From assembly GCF_001839655.2 (NCBI RefSeq), contig NZ_CP056087.1:682001-746000 (forward strand): a stretch of DNA of 64,000 nucleotides, read 5' to 3'. The notes under the pieces are model-generated. The model worked only from the letters and a program-made list of their open reading frames with translations, ran no database searches and was not told the origin of the DNA. A program made the translations under genes and the position numbers. Positions 8,607 to 16,985 of this stretch are shown here, one piece after another. This DNA comes from Pseudomonas argentinensis (lineage in GTDB: Bacteria; Pseudomonadota; Gammaproteobacteria; Pseudomonadales; Pseudomonadaceae). Position 1 is the stretch's first letter. The number at the start of each line of letters is the position of its first letter.

Positions 8607-8694
8607 GTAGGGTGGATCGGGGCGCGTAGCCGACGCTCTTTTCATCCACCATGGCGATTGCAGAGGTGGACGGATGAAGCGCCGTCCACCCTAC
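8607..8694. repeat. 88-bp palindromic element with perfect 10-bp terminal inverted repeats
   Basis: It begins GTAGGGTGGA (8607-8616) and ends TCCACCCTAC (8685-8694), exact reverse complements. The inside contains GGGGCGCGTAGCCGACGCTC, which recurs with one change at about 31985-32004 in this window. It is probably a small dispersed non-autonomous repeat. Confidence 0.75.
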
Positions 8695-8704
8695 AGGAGC
8701 GGCG

Positions 8705-9193
8705 TCAGTCATTCAGCCAGCGATACATCACATGGCAATCCACCAGGCTCAGGGTGCGGTGGCGATACGCCTTGGGCAGGGTGCCGACGATGGTGAAGCC
8801 ATGCTTCTGCCACAGCGCCACGGCGACCGTGTTGCTGGCCACCACGGAGTTGAACTGCATGGCCTTGAAGCCCAGTTCCCGGGCAACCTGCAGCGAGTGC
8901 TGGCACAGCGCGCTTGCCACGCCCTTGCCGCGAGCCGCGGGAGAGGTCATGTAGCCGCAGTTGCACACGTGATCGCCCGGCCCTGCGGCGTTGGCCTTGA
9001 TGTAATAGGTGCCGAGGATCTGCCCGTCTTCTTCGGCCACGAAGGTGGCGCGGGGCAGCTCGACCCAGGTTTTCCAGGCCGTCTCGCGGTCCATGGCCGG
9101 ATCATAGGCGTAGGTTTCCTGGCCCTGGACAACATCGCGGATGATGGGCCAGACCTGATCGAAATCGGTTTCGCTGATGGGGCGGATATTCAC
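8705..9193 (-). CDS. GNAT family N-acetyltransferase
   Basis: 162 aa covering a complete GNAT fold: N-terminal MNIRPISETDFDQVWPIIRD, a central VAEEDGQILGTYYIKAN strand, and the acetyl-CoA loop around SPAARGKGVASALCQHSLQ (the R/Q-x-x-G-x-G/A motif as RGKGVA). The end (VALWQKHGFTIVGTLPKAYR) is typical of YhbS/phosphinothricin-like acetyltransferases, often annotated as acting on amino acids or toxic analogues. The substrate cannot be read from sequence. It is a single gene, convergent with solA and 16 bases downstream of the RES toxin gene. Confidence 0.85.
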   Translation of the reverse strand: MNIRPISETDFDQVWPIIRDVVQGQETYAYDPAMDRETAWKTWVELPRATFVAEEDGQILGTYYIKANAAGPGDHVCNCGYMTSPAARGKGVASALCQHSLQVARELGFKAMQFNSVVASNTVAVALWQKHGFTIVGTLPKAYRHRTLSLVDCHVMYRWLND

Positions 9194-9209
9194 TGGGTTT
9201 CCGGATTGA

Positions 9210-9671
9210 TCACGCCTTGAACATGCGTGGGTCGTAGGTGAAGTCGTAGGTGTCGACGACGCGGATACGGCTGACGGCGGGGTGCGACGGGTTAACCACC
9301 AGGTTGCGCTCCAGCGGCAGCACCGCTGACGGCACGATCAGGCCGAGGTGGCTGACCGCGCGTAGCCAGGCGCTGCCGAACTCCATGCTCGGGCGATCCA
9401 CCGGCAGCGCGTTCCAGCCTGCAGGCAGCTCGCCGGCAGCAGGCTCCCAGTAGAGATCTTCGTCTTCCGGCAGCTCGAAACAGGTGATCTTCATCGGCAT
9501 CGCCGGCGGGCCTTCGGCGTGGACAAAGGTTTCCAGGCAGCAGATGCCAGGGCTGAGGCCCATGTATACGGCAGCGATGTCCTGCTCGTTCCAGCGTCCG
9601 CCTTCGATGGCGGCGCCTCGCCCGGACAGGTCGGTCGCCCGCTTGGCCTTGGCCACGCGCCAGGCACGCAT
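9210..9671 (-). CDS. RES-domain toxin of a type II toxin-antitoxin pair
   Basis: 153 aa. The RES family core is visible: MRAWRVAKAKRATDLSGRGA, GGRWN, VYMGLSPGICCLETFVH (Tyr and Glu of the active-site region) and the ending TYDFTYDPRMFKA. Characterised RES toxins act on NAD+ (degradation or ADP-ribosyl transfer) and stop growth. I place the start at 9671 because it overlaps the antitoxin stop as TGATG and the family begins there; the longer frame to 9794 lies inside the antitoxin gene. It is cotranscribed with the Xre-type antitoxin directly upstream. Confidence 0.9.
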   Translation of the reverse strand: MRAWRVAKAKRATDLSGRGAAIEGGRWNEQDIAAVYMGLSPGICCLETFVHAEGPPAMPMKITCFELPEDEDLYWEPAAGELPAGWNALPVDRPSMEFGSAWLRAVSHLGLIVPSAVLPLERNLVVNPSHPAVSRIRVVDTYDFTYDPRMFKA

Positions 9672-10141
9672 CAGGCCGCGCCACCCCAGTCGAGGGCGTT
9701 GAGCACCCGGCGTACCTGCTTGGCGCCAATCTCCGTTTCGCAGAGCATGACCGGCGCCTGGCCGCCAAGCGAGCGATTGCCGCGGGACATCCACTCGGCG
9801 GCCGCCTGGCGGCTCTCGAACACCTCTTCGGCCAGCTGGCAGACCATGGCGATCCGATCCAGGCGCTCCGAGGCCACCGGGTCGAGTACCTTGCGCTCGC
9901 GGCGGCGGCGTTCGAGGGTCGAGATCGACGCGTTGAGGAGAATTTCCAGGCTGCGCTCGGGCAGGGTGAAGGTCGCCTTTACGGCTTGCACCAGGTCGGC
10001 GGCGAAGCCGTCGCGAATCTGCTGCAGGCGCTCGGCTTCACTGAGCTTTTCCCGGCCGGCGCTGAACTCCCAGAAGGCGGCGACCACGGGCGAGTGGTCG
10101 TCCTTGCCCTGTTTGGCCTGACGCATTGCGGTAACGGTCAT
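9671..10141 (-). CDS. Xre/MbcA/ParS-type antitoxin (DUF2384)
   Basis: 156 aa. A helical N-terminal DNA-binding part (ATFTLPERSLEILLNASIST, then the LERRRRERKVLDPVASERLD segment) is followed by the C-terminal toxin-binding domain (EVFESRQAAAEWMSRGNRSL and the GGQAPVMLCETEIGAKQV segment). This is typical of antitoxins paired with RES toxins. The start at 10141 is preceded by GGAGG at 10146-10150. The upstream inverted repeat begins within two bases of that ribosome site, so the protein probably represses its own operon by binding there, as most Xre antitoxins do. It lies immediately upstream of the RES gene (1-base overlap). Confidence 0.9.
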   Translation of the reverse strand: MTVTAMRQAKQGKDDHSPVVAAFWEFSAGREKLSEAERLQQIRDGFAADLVQAVKATFTLPERSLEILLNASISTLERRRRERKVLDPVASERLDRIAMVCQLAEEVFESRQAAAEWMSRGNRSLGGQAPVMLCETEIGAKQVRRVLNALDWGGAA

Positions 10142-10148
10142 GCTGCCT

Positions 10149-10183
10149 CCTTCATTTGAATGAAAATAAACGTCAAATGAAGG
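10149..10183 (-). promoter_or_regulatory. Perfect 11-bp inverted repeat, likely toxin-antitoxin operator
   Basis: The arms CCTTCATTTGA (10149-10159) and TCAAATGAAGG (10173-10183) are exact reverse complements around a 13-base AT-rich spacer. The site abuts the antitoxin ribosome site and start codon, in the position expected for autoregulation by the Xre antitoxin. Binding is inferred. Confidence 0.75.
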
Positions 10184-10229
10184 CTACTCCTTTTCACTCG
10201 TGCTTGCACGTCCGATTGGCGGATGGTGG

Positions 10230-10772
10230 CTAGCGGTCGTAGCCCTCGGCAATGTGCTGATCCTTGAGCTTCACGTAGTTGCCGGCGGTGTAGCTGAAGA
10301 AGTTGCGTTCCTTGTCGGTCAGCGGTCGCGCCTGCTTCGCCGGGCTGCCGACGTACAGGAAGCCGCTCTCCAGCACCTTGCCCGGCGGCACCAGGCTGCC
10401 GGCGCCGATGATCACGTCGTCCTCGACCACCGCGCCGTCCATCACCGTGCTGCCCATGCCGACCAGGATGCGGCTGCCCAGGGTGCAGCCGTGCAGCATC
10501 ACCTTGTGGCCGATGGTCACTTCGTCGCCGATGATCAGCGGAAAACCGTCCGGGTTGAACGGCCCGGCGTGGGTGATGTGCAGCACGCTGCCGTCCTGCA
10601 CGCTGGTGCGCTTGCCGATGCGGATGCGGTGCATGTCGCCGCGAATCACCGTCAGCGGCCACACCGAACTGTCCTCGCCGATCTGCACGTCGCCGATGAC
10701 CACCGCCGAGCTGTCGACGAACACTCGATCACCGAGCGTCGGCTTGGTGCCCTTATAAGTACGAATCGCCAC
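10230..10772 (-). CDS. Gamma-carbonic-anhydrase-like hexapeptide-repeat protein, YrdA/PA0066-like
   Basis: 180 aa left-handed beta-helix protein. Repeated hexapeptides run through VVIGDVQIGEDSSVWPL, IRIGKRTSVQDGSVLH and VVEDDVIIGAGSLVPPG. The metal ligands of gamma-class carbonic anhydrases are conserved: VLHITHAG supplies the first histidine and IGHKVMLHGC the two others. Trimeric zinc enzymes of this YrdA/PaaY group have carbonic anhydrase or thioesterase-linked roles. It is divergent from prlC, as I recall for the PAO1 equivalents PA0066 and PA0067, across a 99-base promoter region. With the two beta enzymes further on, it makes three carbonic-anhydrase-type genes in this window. Confidence 0.88.
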   Translation of the reverse strand: MAIRTYKGTKPTLGDRVFVDSSAVVIGDVQIGEDSSVWPLTVIRGDMHRIRIGKRTSVQDGSVLHITHAGPFNPDGFPLIIGDEVTIGHKVMLHGCTLGSRILVGMGSTVMDGAVVEDDVIIGAGSLVPPGKVLESGFLYVGSPAKQARPLTDKERNFFSYTAGNYVKLKDQHIAEGYDR

Positions 10773-10871
10773 GATAGAACCTCTTCAGCTGCGCTGGGGG
10801 TTGATTGTAATTAAGATGACCGCCATATCACTGGTCAGTGTTCTTAATTCATTCCACCACAGGTACCCGAC

Positions 10872-12920
10872 GTGAGTGCGAACAATCCCCTGCTGCAAGA
10901 TTTCGACCTGCCGCCGTATTCGACCATTCTGCCCGAGCATGTAAAGCCGGCGGTGGATGTCATTCTCGCCGAGAGCCGCAGCGTGGTGGCCAAGGTGTTG
11001 GCCAGCCAGGGCGATGCACCGCGCTGGGAAACCCTGATCGACGCGCTCGACGAGCAGGGCGCCAAGCTGGGCGGCGCCTGGAGCCCGGTCAGCCACCTCA
11101 ACGCCGTGCGCAACAACCCCGAGCTGCGCGCCGCCTACGAGGCCTGCCTGCCGAAACTGTCGCAATACTGGACGGAAATGGGCCAGAACCGCGCCCTGTT
11201 CCAGGCCTACGAGGCGCTGGCCGCCAGCCCCGAAGCGGCCAAATTCGACGTTGCGCAAAAGACCATTCTCGAACAGGCCCTGCGTGACTTCCGCCTGTCC
11301 GGTATCGACCTGCCGCCCGAGCAGCAGAAGCGCTACGGCGAGATCCAGATGAAGCTGTCCGAGCTGGGCAGCCGCTTCTCCAACCAGTTGCTGGATGCCA
11401 CCCAAGCGTGGACCAAGCACATCGAGGACGAAAGCCTGTTGGCCGGCATCACCGAGTCGGCCAAGGCGCAGATGCAGCAGGCCGCCGAAGCCAAGAACCT
11501 GTCGGGCTGGCTGATCACCCTGGAATTCCCCAGCTACTACGCGGTGATGACCTATGCGGACAATCGCGCGCTGCGCGAAGAGCTGTACGCCGCCTACTGC
11601 ACCCGCGCCTCGGACCAGGGGCCGAATGCCGGGCAGCACGACAACGGCCCGGTGATGGCCGAGATTCTCGAGCTGCGCCAGGAGCTGGCGCGCCTGCTCG
11701 GTTTCGGCAACTACGCCGAGCTCAGCCTGGCCAGCAAGATGGCCGAGTCCAGCGAGCAGGTGCTGAGCTTCCTGCGCGACCTGGCGGTGCGCAGCAAACC
11801 GTTCGCCGAGCAGGACCTGAGCGAGCTGCGCGCCTTTGCCGCCGAGCAGGGCTGTAGCGACCTGCAAAGCTGGGACCTGGGCTACTACAGCGAGAAGCTG
11901 CGCGAGCAGCGCTACAGCATTTCCCAGGAGATCCTGCGTGCCCACTTTCCGATCGACAAGGTGCTGAGCGGCCTGTTCGCCATCGTCGAGAAGCTCTACG
12001 GCATCCAGATCAAGGAACTGCACGACTTCGATACCTGGCACCCGGACGTGCGCCTGTTCGAGATCACCGAGAATGGCGGGCACGTCGGGCGCTTCTTCTT
12101 CGACCTCTACGCCCGCGCCAACAAGCGCGGCGGTGCCTGGATGGATGGCGCCCGCGACAAGCGCCGCGCGCTGAGTGGCGAGCTGGTCAGCCCGGTCGCC
12201 AACCTGGTGTGCAACTTCACGCCTGCTTCGGCGGGCAAGCCGGCGCTGCTGACCCATGACGAGGTCACCACGCTGTTCCACGAATTCGGCCATGGCCTGC
12301 ACCACCTGCTGACCCGCGTCGAGCATGTCGGTGTGTCCGGCATCAACGGCGTGGCCTGGGACGCCGTGGAGCTGCCGAGCCAGTTCATGGAGAACTGGTG
12401 CTGGGAGCCCGAGGGCCTGGCGCTGATCTCCGGCCATTACCAGACCGGCGAGCCGCTGCCCCAGGACCTGCTCGACAAGATGCTCGCCGCCAAGAACTTC
12501 CAGTCCGGCCTGATGATGGTGCGCCAGCTGGAGTTCTCGCTGTTCGACTTCGAGCTGCACGTCACCCACGGTGACGGCCGCAGCGTGCTGGAAGTGCTCG
12601 AGGGCATCCGCGACGAGGTCTCGGTGCTGCGTCCGCCGGCCTACAACCGCTTCCCCAACAGCTTCGCGCACATCTTCGCCGGCGGTTACGCGGCCGGTTA
12701 CTACAGCTACAAGTGGGCCGAAGTGCTTTCCGCCGACGCCTTCTCGAAGTTCGAAGAGGAGGGCGTGCTCAACCCGCAGACCGGCCGCGCCTTCCGCGAG
12801 GCGATCCTGGCGCGTGGTGGTTCCCAGGCGCCAATGGTGCTGTTCGTCGATTTCCGCGGCCGTGAGCCGAGCATCGACGCGCTGCTGCGCCATCTGGGCC
12901 TGAGTGCGGAGGCGGCATGA
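10872..12920 (+). CDS. prlC: Oligopeptidase A (M3 zinc metallopeptidase)
   Basis: 682 aa, matching the length of E. coli OpdA/PrlC. The zinc-binding HEFGHGLHH motif (HExxH plus following residues) lies around residue 470, and WDAVELPSQFMENW, carrying the third ligand region, follows about 25 residues later. The enzyme is a cytoplasmic endopeptidase that degrades short peptides, including cleaved signal peptides. The start is GTG (codons GTG AGT GCG AAC, reading MSANNPLL), with only a weak AGG upstream. The last four bases overlap the start of yheV. Confidence 0.95.
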   Translation: MSANNPLLQDFDLPPYSTILPEHVKPAVDVILAESRSVVAKVLASQGDAPRWETLIDALDEQGAKLGGAWSPVSHLNAVRNNPELRAAYEACLPKLSQYWTEMGQNRALFQAYEALAASPEAAKFDVAQKTILEQALRDFRLSGIDLPPEQQKRYGEIQMKLSELGSRFSNQLLDATQAWTKHIEDESLLAGITESAKAQMQQAAEAKNLSGWLITLEFPSYYAVMTYADNRALREELYAAYCTRASDQGPNAGQHDNGPVMAEILELRQELARLLGFGNYAELSLASKMAESSEQVLSFLRDLAVRSKPFAEQDLSELRAFAAEQGCSDLQSWDLGYYSEKLREQRYSISQEILRAHFPIDKVLSGLFAIVEKLYGIQIKELHDFDTWHPDVRLFEITENGGHVGRFFFDLYARANKRGGAWMDGARDKRRALSGELVSPVANLVCNFTPASAGKPALLTHDEVTTLFHEFGHGLHHLLTRVEHVGVSGINGVAWDAVELPSQFMENWCWEPEGLALISGHYQTGEPLPQDLLDKMLAAKNFQSGLMMVRQLEFSLFDFELHVTHGDGRSVLEVLEGIRDEVSVLRPPAYNRFPNSFAHIFAGGYAAGYYSYKWAEVLSADAFSKFEEEGVLNPQTGRAFREAILARGGSQAPMVLFVDFRGREPSIDALLRHLGLSAEAA

Positions 12921-13207
12921 GCGAGGCCCCTGTGGAAGTCACGCCCAAGCGTTTCATCGCCGGTGCCGTGTGCCCGGCGTGCAGCGAGATGGACAGCATC
13001 AAGATGTGGAACGTCGACGGCGTGCCGCACCGTGAATGCGTGCAGTGCGGTTATGCCGACACCCTGGACGAGCGCGGTAACTCGGTGGCCAGAGAGCTGC
13101 CGACCCGCGTCAACGTCAGCGCCCTGACGCCGAAGAAACCGGCCGATCCCAAGGTCAAGGCCGTGCAGTTCTTCCCCAATCCGAAGCTGAAGAAAAGCGA
13201 CGACTGA
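12917..13207 (+). CDS. yheV: YheV-family zinc-ribbon protein
   Basis: 96 aa. A zinc ribbon with two cysteine pairs is evident: VCPACSEMD (~15-23) and REHCVQCG-like HRECVQCGYAD (~37-47). A lysine-rich tail ends KPADPKVKAVQFFPNPKLKK. The family is small and uncharacterised. The gene overlaps prlC by ATGA and so is translationally coupled to it; I recall the same arrangement in PAO1 (PA0067-PA0068). Confidence 0.88.
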   Translation: MSEAPVEVTPKRFIAGAVCPACSEMDSIKMWNVDGVPHRECVQCGYADTLDERGNSVARELPTRVNVSALTPKKPADPKVKAVQFFPNPKLKKSDD

Positions 13208-13223
13208 ACGCGTCGCACCCATG

Positions 13224-13255
13224 AAAAACGCCGCTTCAATTGGAGCGGCGTTTTT
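13224..13255. terminator. Bidirectional rho-independent terminator after yheV and tctA
   Basis: An AAAAACGCCGCT arm pairs with AGCGGCGTTTTT across a short loop. The T-run on one strand and A-run on the other allow it to end both prlC-yheV and the convergent tctCBA transcripts. Confidence 0.9.
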
Positions 13256-13272
13256 CATTTCAGGCGGCGTGA

Positions 13273-14793
13273 TCAGGTACGCAGTATTTCGTTGATCGCG
13301 CTGGGCTTGGGGCGCAGAGCGCTGAACACCTGCCAGAGCACGAATACCAGGGCCAAGCCCAGGAAAGTGCCGGCGATGGGGTTGGTGAAGAACGCCGTGA
13401 AGTTGCCATCGGACAGCATCAGGCCACGGCGCAGGTCGGTTTCCGCCATCGGCCCGAGGATGAATCCGATGATGAACGGCGCCGCCGGCATGCCCGCCTT
13501 GACGAAGCCATAGCCGAGCAGGCCGAACAGCAGGATCGACCAGACATCGAACAGGCGGCTGGACAGACCGAAGGCGCCGACTACGCACAGCACCAGGATG
13601 ATCGGCAGCAGGATGTGCTTGGGCACGTCGAGCAGCTTGATGAACAGGCGCAGGCCGTAGAACTCCATGAACAGCATCATCACCGTGGCGACGATCAGCG
13701 CGGCGAAGATGGTGTACACCAGCGGACCCTGGCTGATGAACAGCAGCGGGCCGGGCTGGATGCCGTGGATCAGGAAGCCGCCGAGCATGATCGCGGTGAC
13801 GGTGTCGCCGGGAATGCCCAGGGTCATCAGCGGCATCATGGCGCCACCGATACCGGCGTTGTTGGCCGTCTCACTGGCCACCACGCCGCCGATGTTGCCC
13901 TTGCCGTAGGTGTCTCCGTCCTTGGCGCGCTTCTTGGCAATGATGTAGGACACCAGATTGGAAGTGCCCGCACCGATGCCCGGGAGGATGCCGATACCCA
14001 GACCGATAAGGCCGGAACGGCCGGCGTTGGGCAGCTGCTCGCGGAATTCCTTGAGCGAGAAGCCGAAGCCCTTGATGTTCTTCATGCTCACCGACTTGGC
14101 CTTGCCCTGTACGGCATGGCGGCCAGTTTCGGCGAGCTTGATGATCTCGGCGACGGCGAACATGCCGATCATCACGGTCAGCATCGAGAAGCCGCCGTTA
14201 AGCTCGCTGAAGCCGAAGGTGAAGCGGCGAACGGCTTCTACCGGGGCAATGCCCACGGTGGACACGGCGATGCCCAGGGCGCCGGCGAACAGCCCCTTGA
14301 CCATGGAGCCGGCCGACAGGGTGGCGATCAGGGTCAGGGAGAACACGGCGATGGCGAAGTATTCATGGGGCCCGAAGCTCAGAGCCACCTTGGCCAGCTG
14401 CGGAGCGATGAACATCAGCGCGGCGATGCTGAAGATGGTGCCCAGGAACGAGAACACGATGCCGACGCCCAGCGCCTTGACGCCGTGGCCCTGCTCCATC
14501 AGCGGGCCGCCATCGAACACCGTGGCGATCGAAGAGGGCGTTCCGGGAATCTTCAAAAGAATCGCCGAGATCAGGCCGCCGGACGTGGCGCCGATGAACA
14601 GCGCTACCAGCAGTGACAAGCCTGCTTGCGGGCCCATGGTGAAGGTCAGCGGCAGGCACAGCGCCACGGCCATGGTGGCGGACAGACCCGGCACGGCGCC
14701 GAATACGATGCCCATGGCCACGCCAACGGCCATCAGCATCATGATGTTCAATGAGAAGACGGCACCGAAGCCTTGCTGCAGTAAGTCGAGCAT
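13273..14793 (-). CDS. tctA: TctA-family large permease of a tripartite tricarboxylate transporter
   Basis: 506 aa, very hydrophobic, about 11-12 transmembrane helices, the normal TctA length. Family signatures are the start MLDLLQQGFGAVFSLNIMML, the GAVPGLSATMAVAL segment, LLKIPGTPSSIATVFDGGPL, and the PGIGAGTSNLVSYIIAKKRA loop. With TctB and the periplasmic TctC it imports carboxylates across the inner membrane using the ion gradient. It is the last gene of tctCBA, 9 bases after tctB. Substrate is unknown; no TctDE two-component system is nearby, unlike the citrate/tricarboxylate tct operon of other pseudomonads. Confidence 0.93.
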   Translation of the reverse strand: MLDLLQQGFGAVFSLNIMMLMAVGVAMGIVFGAVPGLSATMAVALCLPLTFTMGPQAGLSLLVALFIGATSGGLISAILLKIPGTPSSIATVFDGGPLMEQGHGVKALGVGIVFSFLGTIFSIAALMFIAPQLAKVALSFGPHEYFAIAVFSLTLIATLSAGSMVKGLFAGALGIAVSTVGIAPVEAVRRFTFGFSELNGGFSMLTVMIGMFAVAEIIKLAETGRHAVQGKAKSVSMKNIKGFGFSLKEFREQLPNAGRSGLIGLGIGILPGIGAGTSNLVSYIIAKKRAKDGDTYGKGNIGGVVASETANNAGIGGAMMPLMTLGIPGDTVTAIMLGGFLIHGIQPGPLLFISQGPLVYTIFAALIVATVMMLFMEFYGLRLFIKLLDVPKHILLPIILVLCVVGAFGLSSRLFDVWSILLFGLLGYGFVKAGMPAAPFIIGFILGPMAETDLRRGLMLSDGNFTAFFTNPIAGTFLGLALVFVLWQVFSALRPKPSAINEILRT

Positions 14794-14802
14794 GGTCGAT
14801 CC

Positions 14803-15327
14803 TCAGATGAAATTGTTCAGCGGGCCGGCGGGCAGCATCAGGTCGAAGGCCTCGCGGAACAGCAGGAAGATGACGGCCGAGCAGATCACCGCAGTCAGCA
14901 GGTAGGCCACATGCCGGGGTTTCTGCGTGACGGGCGTCAGCACCAGGAACTGCAGGTACAGGTAGACCACCGTCATGATCGGAAAACCGACCGGGCCGAG
15001 CAGCGCCATATAGCCGAGGATCAGGCCCAGGGTCAGCACGACGGTTTTCGGTTCGATGACATCTGCTGGCACTTCGTCCTTGGGCACCTCGGGCAAGTCG
15101 CTGGCGGTGGTCACCGGGACTTTGCCGGCGGGCGCCTTGTTCGGCAGTGCACTGAGCAGTTGGAACACGCCCAGCAGGGTCAGGAAACCGGCCAGCAGCA
15201 CAGGGAGGGTGCCGGCATCGATGCCATCATGCCCGGGGAGTCGATAGGCCATCACCATGTAGGCGAGGCTGACACCGATCATGATGACGCCGATGATCAG
15301 CTCTTTCTTTTTCGCGGTGGTGCTCAT
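14803..15327 (-). CDS. tctB: TctB-family small permease
   Basis: 174 aa with four predicted transmembrane helices: KELIIGVIMIGVSLAYMVMA near the start, VLLAGFLTLLGVFQLLSA, a long stretch around VLTLGLILGYMALLGPVGF, and HVAYLLTAVICSAVIFLLF at the end. This four-helix pattern defines TctB. A charged loop of about 40 residues (APAGKVPVTTASDLPEVPKD region) separates helices 2 and 3. I place the start at 15327 (MSTTAKKK), which has GAGG upstream; a longer frame to 15369 is unsupported. It lies between tctC and tctA in one operon. Confidence 0.9.
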   Translation of the reverse strand: MSTTAKKKELIIGVIMIGVSLAYMVMAYRLPGHDGIDAGTLPVLLAGFLTLLGVFQLLSALPNKAPAGKVPVTTASDLPEVPKDEVPADVIEPKTVVLTLGLILGYMALLGPVGFPIMTVVYLYLQFLVLTPVTQKPRHVAYLLTAVICSAVIFLLFREAFDLMLPAGPLNNFI

Positions 15328-15391
15328 GTGAAACCTCGAAGAACGAATACACGGCGCCGGCCCGCTCATCGAGCCGGCGCTGCGTCATGAC

Positions 15392-16369
15392 TCACTTGGC
15401 CTGGCGCAGTTGATCCTTGAACTGCATGAAGTCTTCGCGGGTCTTGGCCAGAATCTGCTTGGCCTCATCGGTGCCGTAGAACGCGACAGGCTGCTTGAAT
15501 TTCTTCAGGTCCTCGGCGTACTCGGGTTTCTCGGAGATCTGCTTCATGATGTCGGACATTTTCTTGATGATCGCCGGGTCGGTGCCGTTCGGGAAGGCGA
15601 CCACGTAAGGCTTGTCCATGGTGATATCCAGGCCTTGCTCTTTCAGGGTCGGTACGTCGCCCAGCAGCTCGTTACGCTCGGCGTTCGGCTGGCCGAGAGC
15701 AACCATCTGGCCGCCGTTGACGTAGTCCTGTACCGAGCCGTAGGTGATGGCGCCCAGGTCGAGACGGCCGCCCAGCATGCCCACCACGCGGTCGGATACG
15801 GTGCCGCCGTCGACCATCTTCAGCTTGGCGCCGGTGAGTTTTTCCAGCATCAGGCCCTGCAGGTGGGAGAAGCTGCCCATCTCGGTGCCATAGGTGATGG
15901 TGCCCGGCTTGGCTTTGGCCTTCTCGACCAGGTCCTGCATGCTGGTCACGCCCGATTGCTTGGAGGCGACGAACACGGTGCTCTTGTCGACGCCGGCGAT
16001 GCACGCCACGTCGAAGGTCTCGTAGCTGTCTTCGGTCAGGCCGGCCACTTCGTTGACGATCAGCTGGCCCGGGTGGGTGAACAGGATGGTATTACCGTCA
16101 GCCGCGGCGCCTTTGACCTGCTCAGCGGCCAGGGTGCCACCGCCACCGGCGACGTTGGTCACCACCATGCTCTTGCCGGTGATCTCGTTGAAGTACTTGG
16201 CCATCATGCGGGCGTTGAAGTCAGTGTCTCCGCCCGGGTTGGCGATCACCACGACCTGCACGGGGCGGGTCGGCCATTTGACGTCATCGGCGATGGCCGC
16301 TGACTGGGCACCGATGGCACCCATGCCGACGACGGCAGAAAGAAGAGAGGCGCGGAATATTTTTTTCAT
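15392..16369 (-). CDS. tctC: TctC/Bug-family periplasmic carboxylate-binding protein
   Basis: 325 aa. An N-terminal signal peptide ends near AIADDVKW. The Bug-family fold is clear: WPTRPVQVVVIANPGGDTDF at the start of the mature protein, then TNVAGGGGTLAAEQVKGAAA (the carboxylate-binding loop) and the TFDVACIAGVDKSTVFVASK region. Bug proteins bind small carboxylates such as citrate, protocatechuate or 2-hydroxyacids with the TctAB permease. It is the first gene of tctCBA. The 616-base gap upstream, shared with a divergent MFS gene, carries one operator-like motif copy near this gene's promoter. Confidence 0.92.
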   Translation of the reverse strand: MKKIFRASLLSAVVGMGAIGAQSAAIADDVKWPTRPVQVVVIANPGGDTDFNARMMAKYFNEITGKSMVVTNVAGGGGTLAAEQVKGAAADGNTILFTHPGQLIVNEVAGLTEDSYETFDVACIAGVDKSTVFVASKQSGVTSMQDLVEKAKAKPGTITYGTEMGSFSHLQGLMLEKLTGAKLKMVDGGTVSDRVVGMLGGRLDLGAITYGSVQDYVNGGQMVALGQPNAERNELLGDVPTLKEQGLDITMDKPYVVAFPNGTDPAIIKKMSDIMKQISEKPEYAEDLKKFKQPVAFYGTDEAKQILAKTREDFMQFKDQLRQAK

Positions 16370-16635
16370 TGGAAGCTCCGTGGTGGTGTGGTGCCGTCAG
16401 TTCATGACGGTAAATCAGGAACGGCGCATTGCTGCCGTGCCGCAAGACGCGAGAGGAAAAGGCGTGATTCAGGTGCGGCAGCGCGGCGATGGCAGAAACC
16501 GTCGCGACCGACAGATGGGCAGGCAGGAGAGGCGTGATCAGGCACAGGCATGGGCGCTTGACCGGGGCAAGGCGAGCAGGGGTGTCAGGGTACCCGGGTA
16601 GGCAATTGTGGTCGTGGACATGACCGTTAGCCTCT

Positions 16636-16658
16636 CTTGTTATAGGTTGTCGTATGAC
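16636..16658 (+). promoter_or_regulatory. Operator-like motif, copy 1 (tctC side)
   Basis: This copy reads CTTGTTATAGGTTGTCGTAT, then GAC. The reverse complement of copy 2 is CTTGTTATACGTTATCGTAC followed by AAC, giving only about four differences in 23 bases. The outer TTGT...ACAA halves suggest a dimeric repressor. No regulator gene lies alongside. Confidence 0.65.
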
Positions 16659-16793
16659 TTGACGAATTAGTATCAAGCTCGCTCGACACTGTCAACGAAC
16701 CCTTGCTCTTGATGCGGTTTTGAGACACGTACCAAAACACCGTGAGGCTCCCTAGAAGTGGCGGTATGTGGAGGAGGGATGATCTTTCAAATC

Positions 16794-16816
16794 GTTGTAC
16801 GATAACGTATAACAAG
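16794..16816 (-). promoter_or_regulatory. Operator-like motif, copy 2 (MFS side)
   Basis: On the plus strand it reads GTTGTACGATAACGTATAAC, then AAG: copy 1 in the opposite orientation, 158 bases away. The spacing and divergent orientation place one copy near each promoter, consistent with common control of tctCBA and of the MFS-dehydrogenase pair. Confidence 0.65.
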
Positions 16817-16985
16817 AATCGTGCTTGGGGCTGTATCCTCGGTTTCCATCAGCCCGCACGCTTCTGGCGCCGCCATAACAACAAACAAGGCCTCTGATGA
16901 TCAGCATCCCCTGCAGATCCCCACATCCGCTGTGAACCCTGACCCCGGCCCTTATCCGTGTCGTGTTTCACCGCAAGGATCACCC

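Larger units (their letters stand above)
8396..8704. other. Intergenic region made largely of repeats
   Basis: About 309 bases between the convergent solA and acetyltransferase genes. It holds two repeat elements listed separately (8449-8539 and 8607-8694) and no convincing ORF or RNA gene. Confidence 0.7.
16370..16985. other. Shared divergent regulatory region between tctC and the MFS gene
   Basis: 616 bases without a supported gene. It contains two inverted copies of one operator-like motif (16636-16658 and 16794-16816). The part between the motifs is AT-richer than the surroundings and probably contains both promoters. A possible GTG-initiated extension of the MFS frame back to 16821 has no family support. 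I see no riboswitch or small RNA. Confidence 0.6.

Noticed and set aside
10785..12893. Minus-strand open frame of 702 codons opposite prlC
   Set aside because: Antisense shadow of a clear M3 peptidase gene; composition is typical of reversed GC-rich codons.
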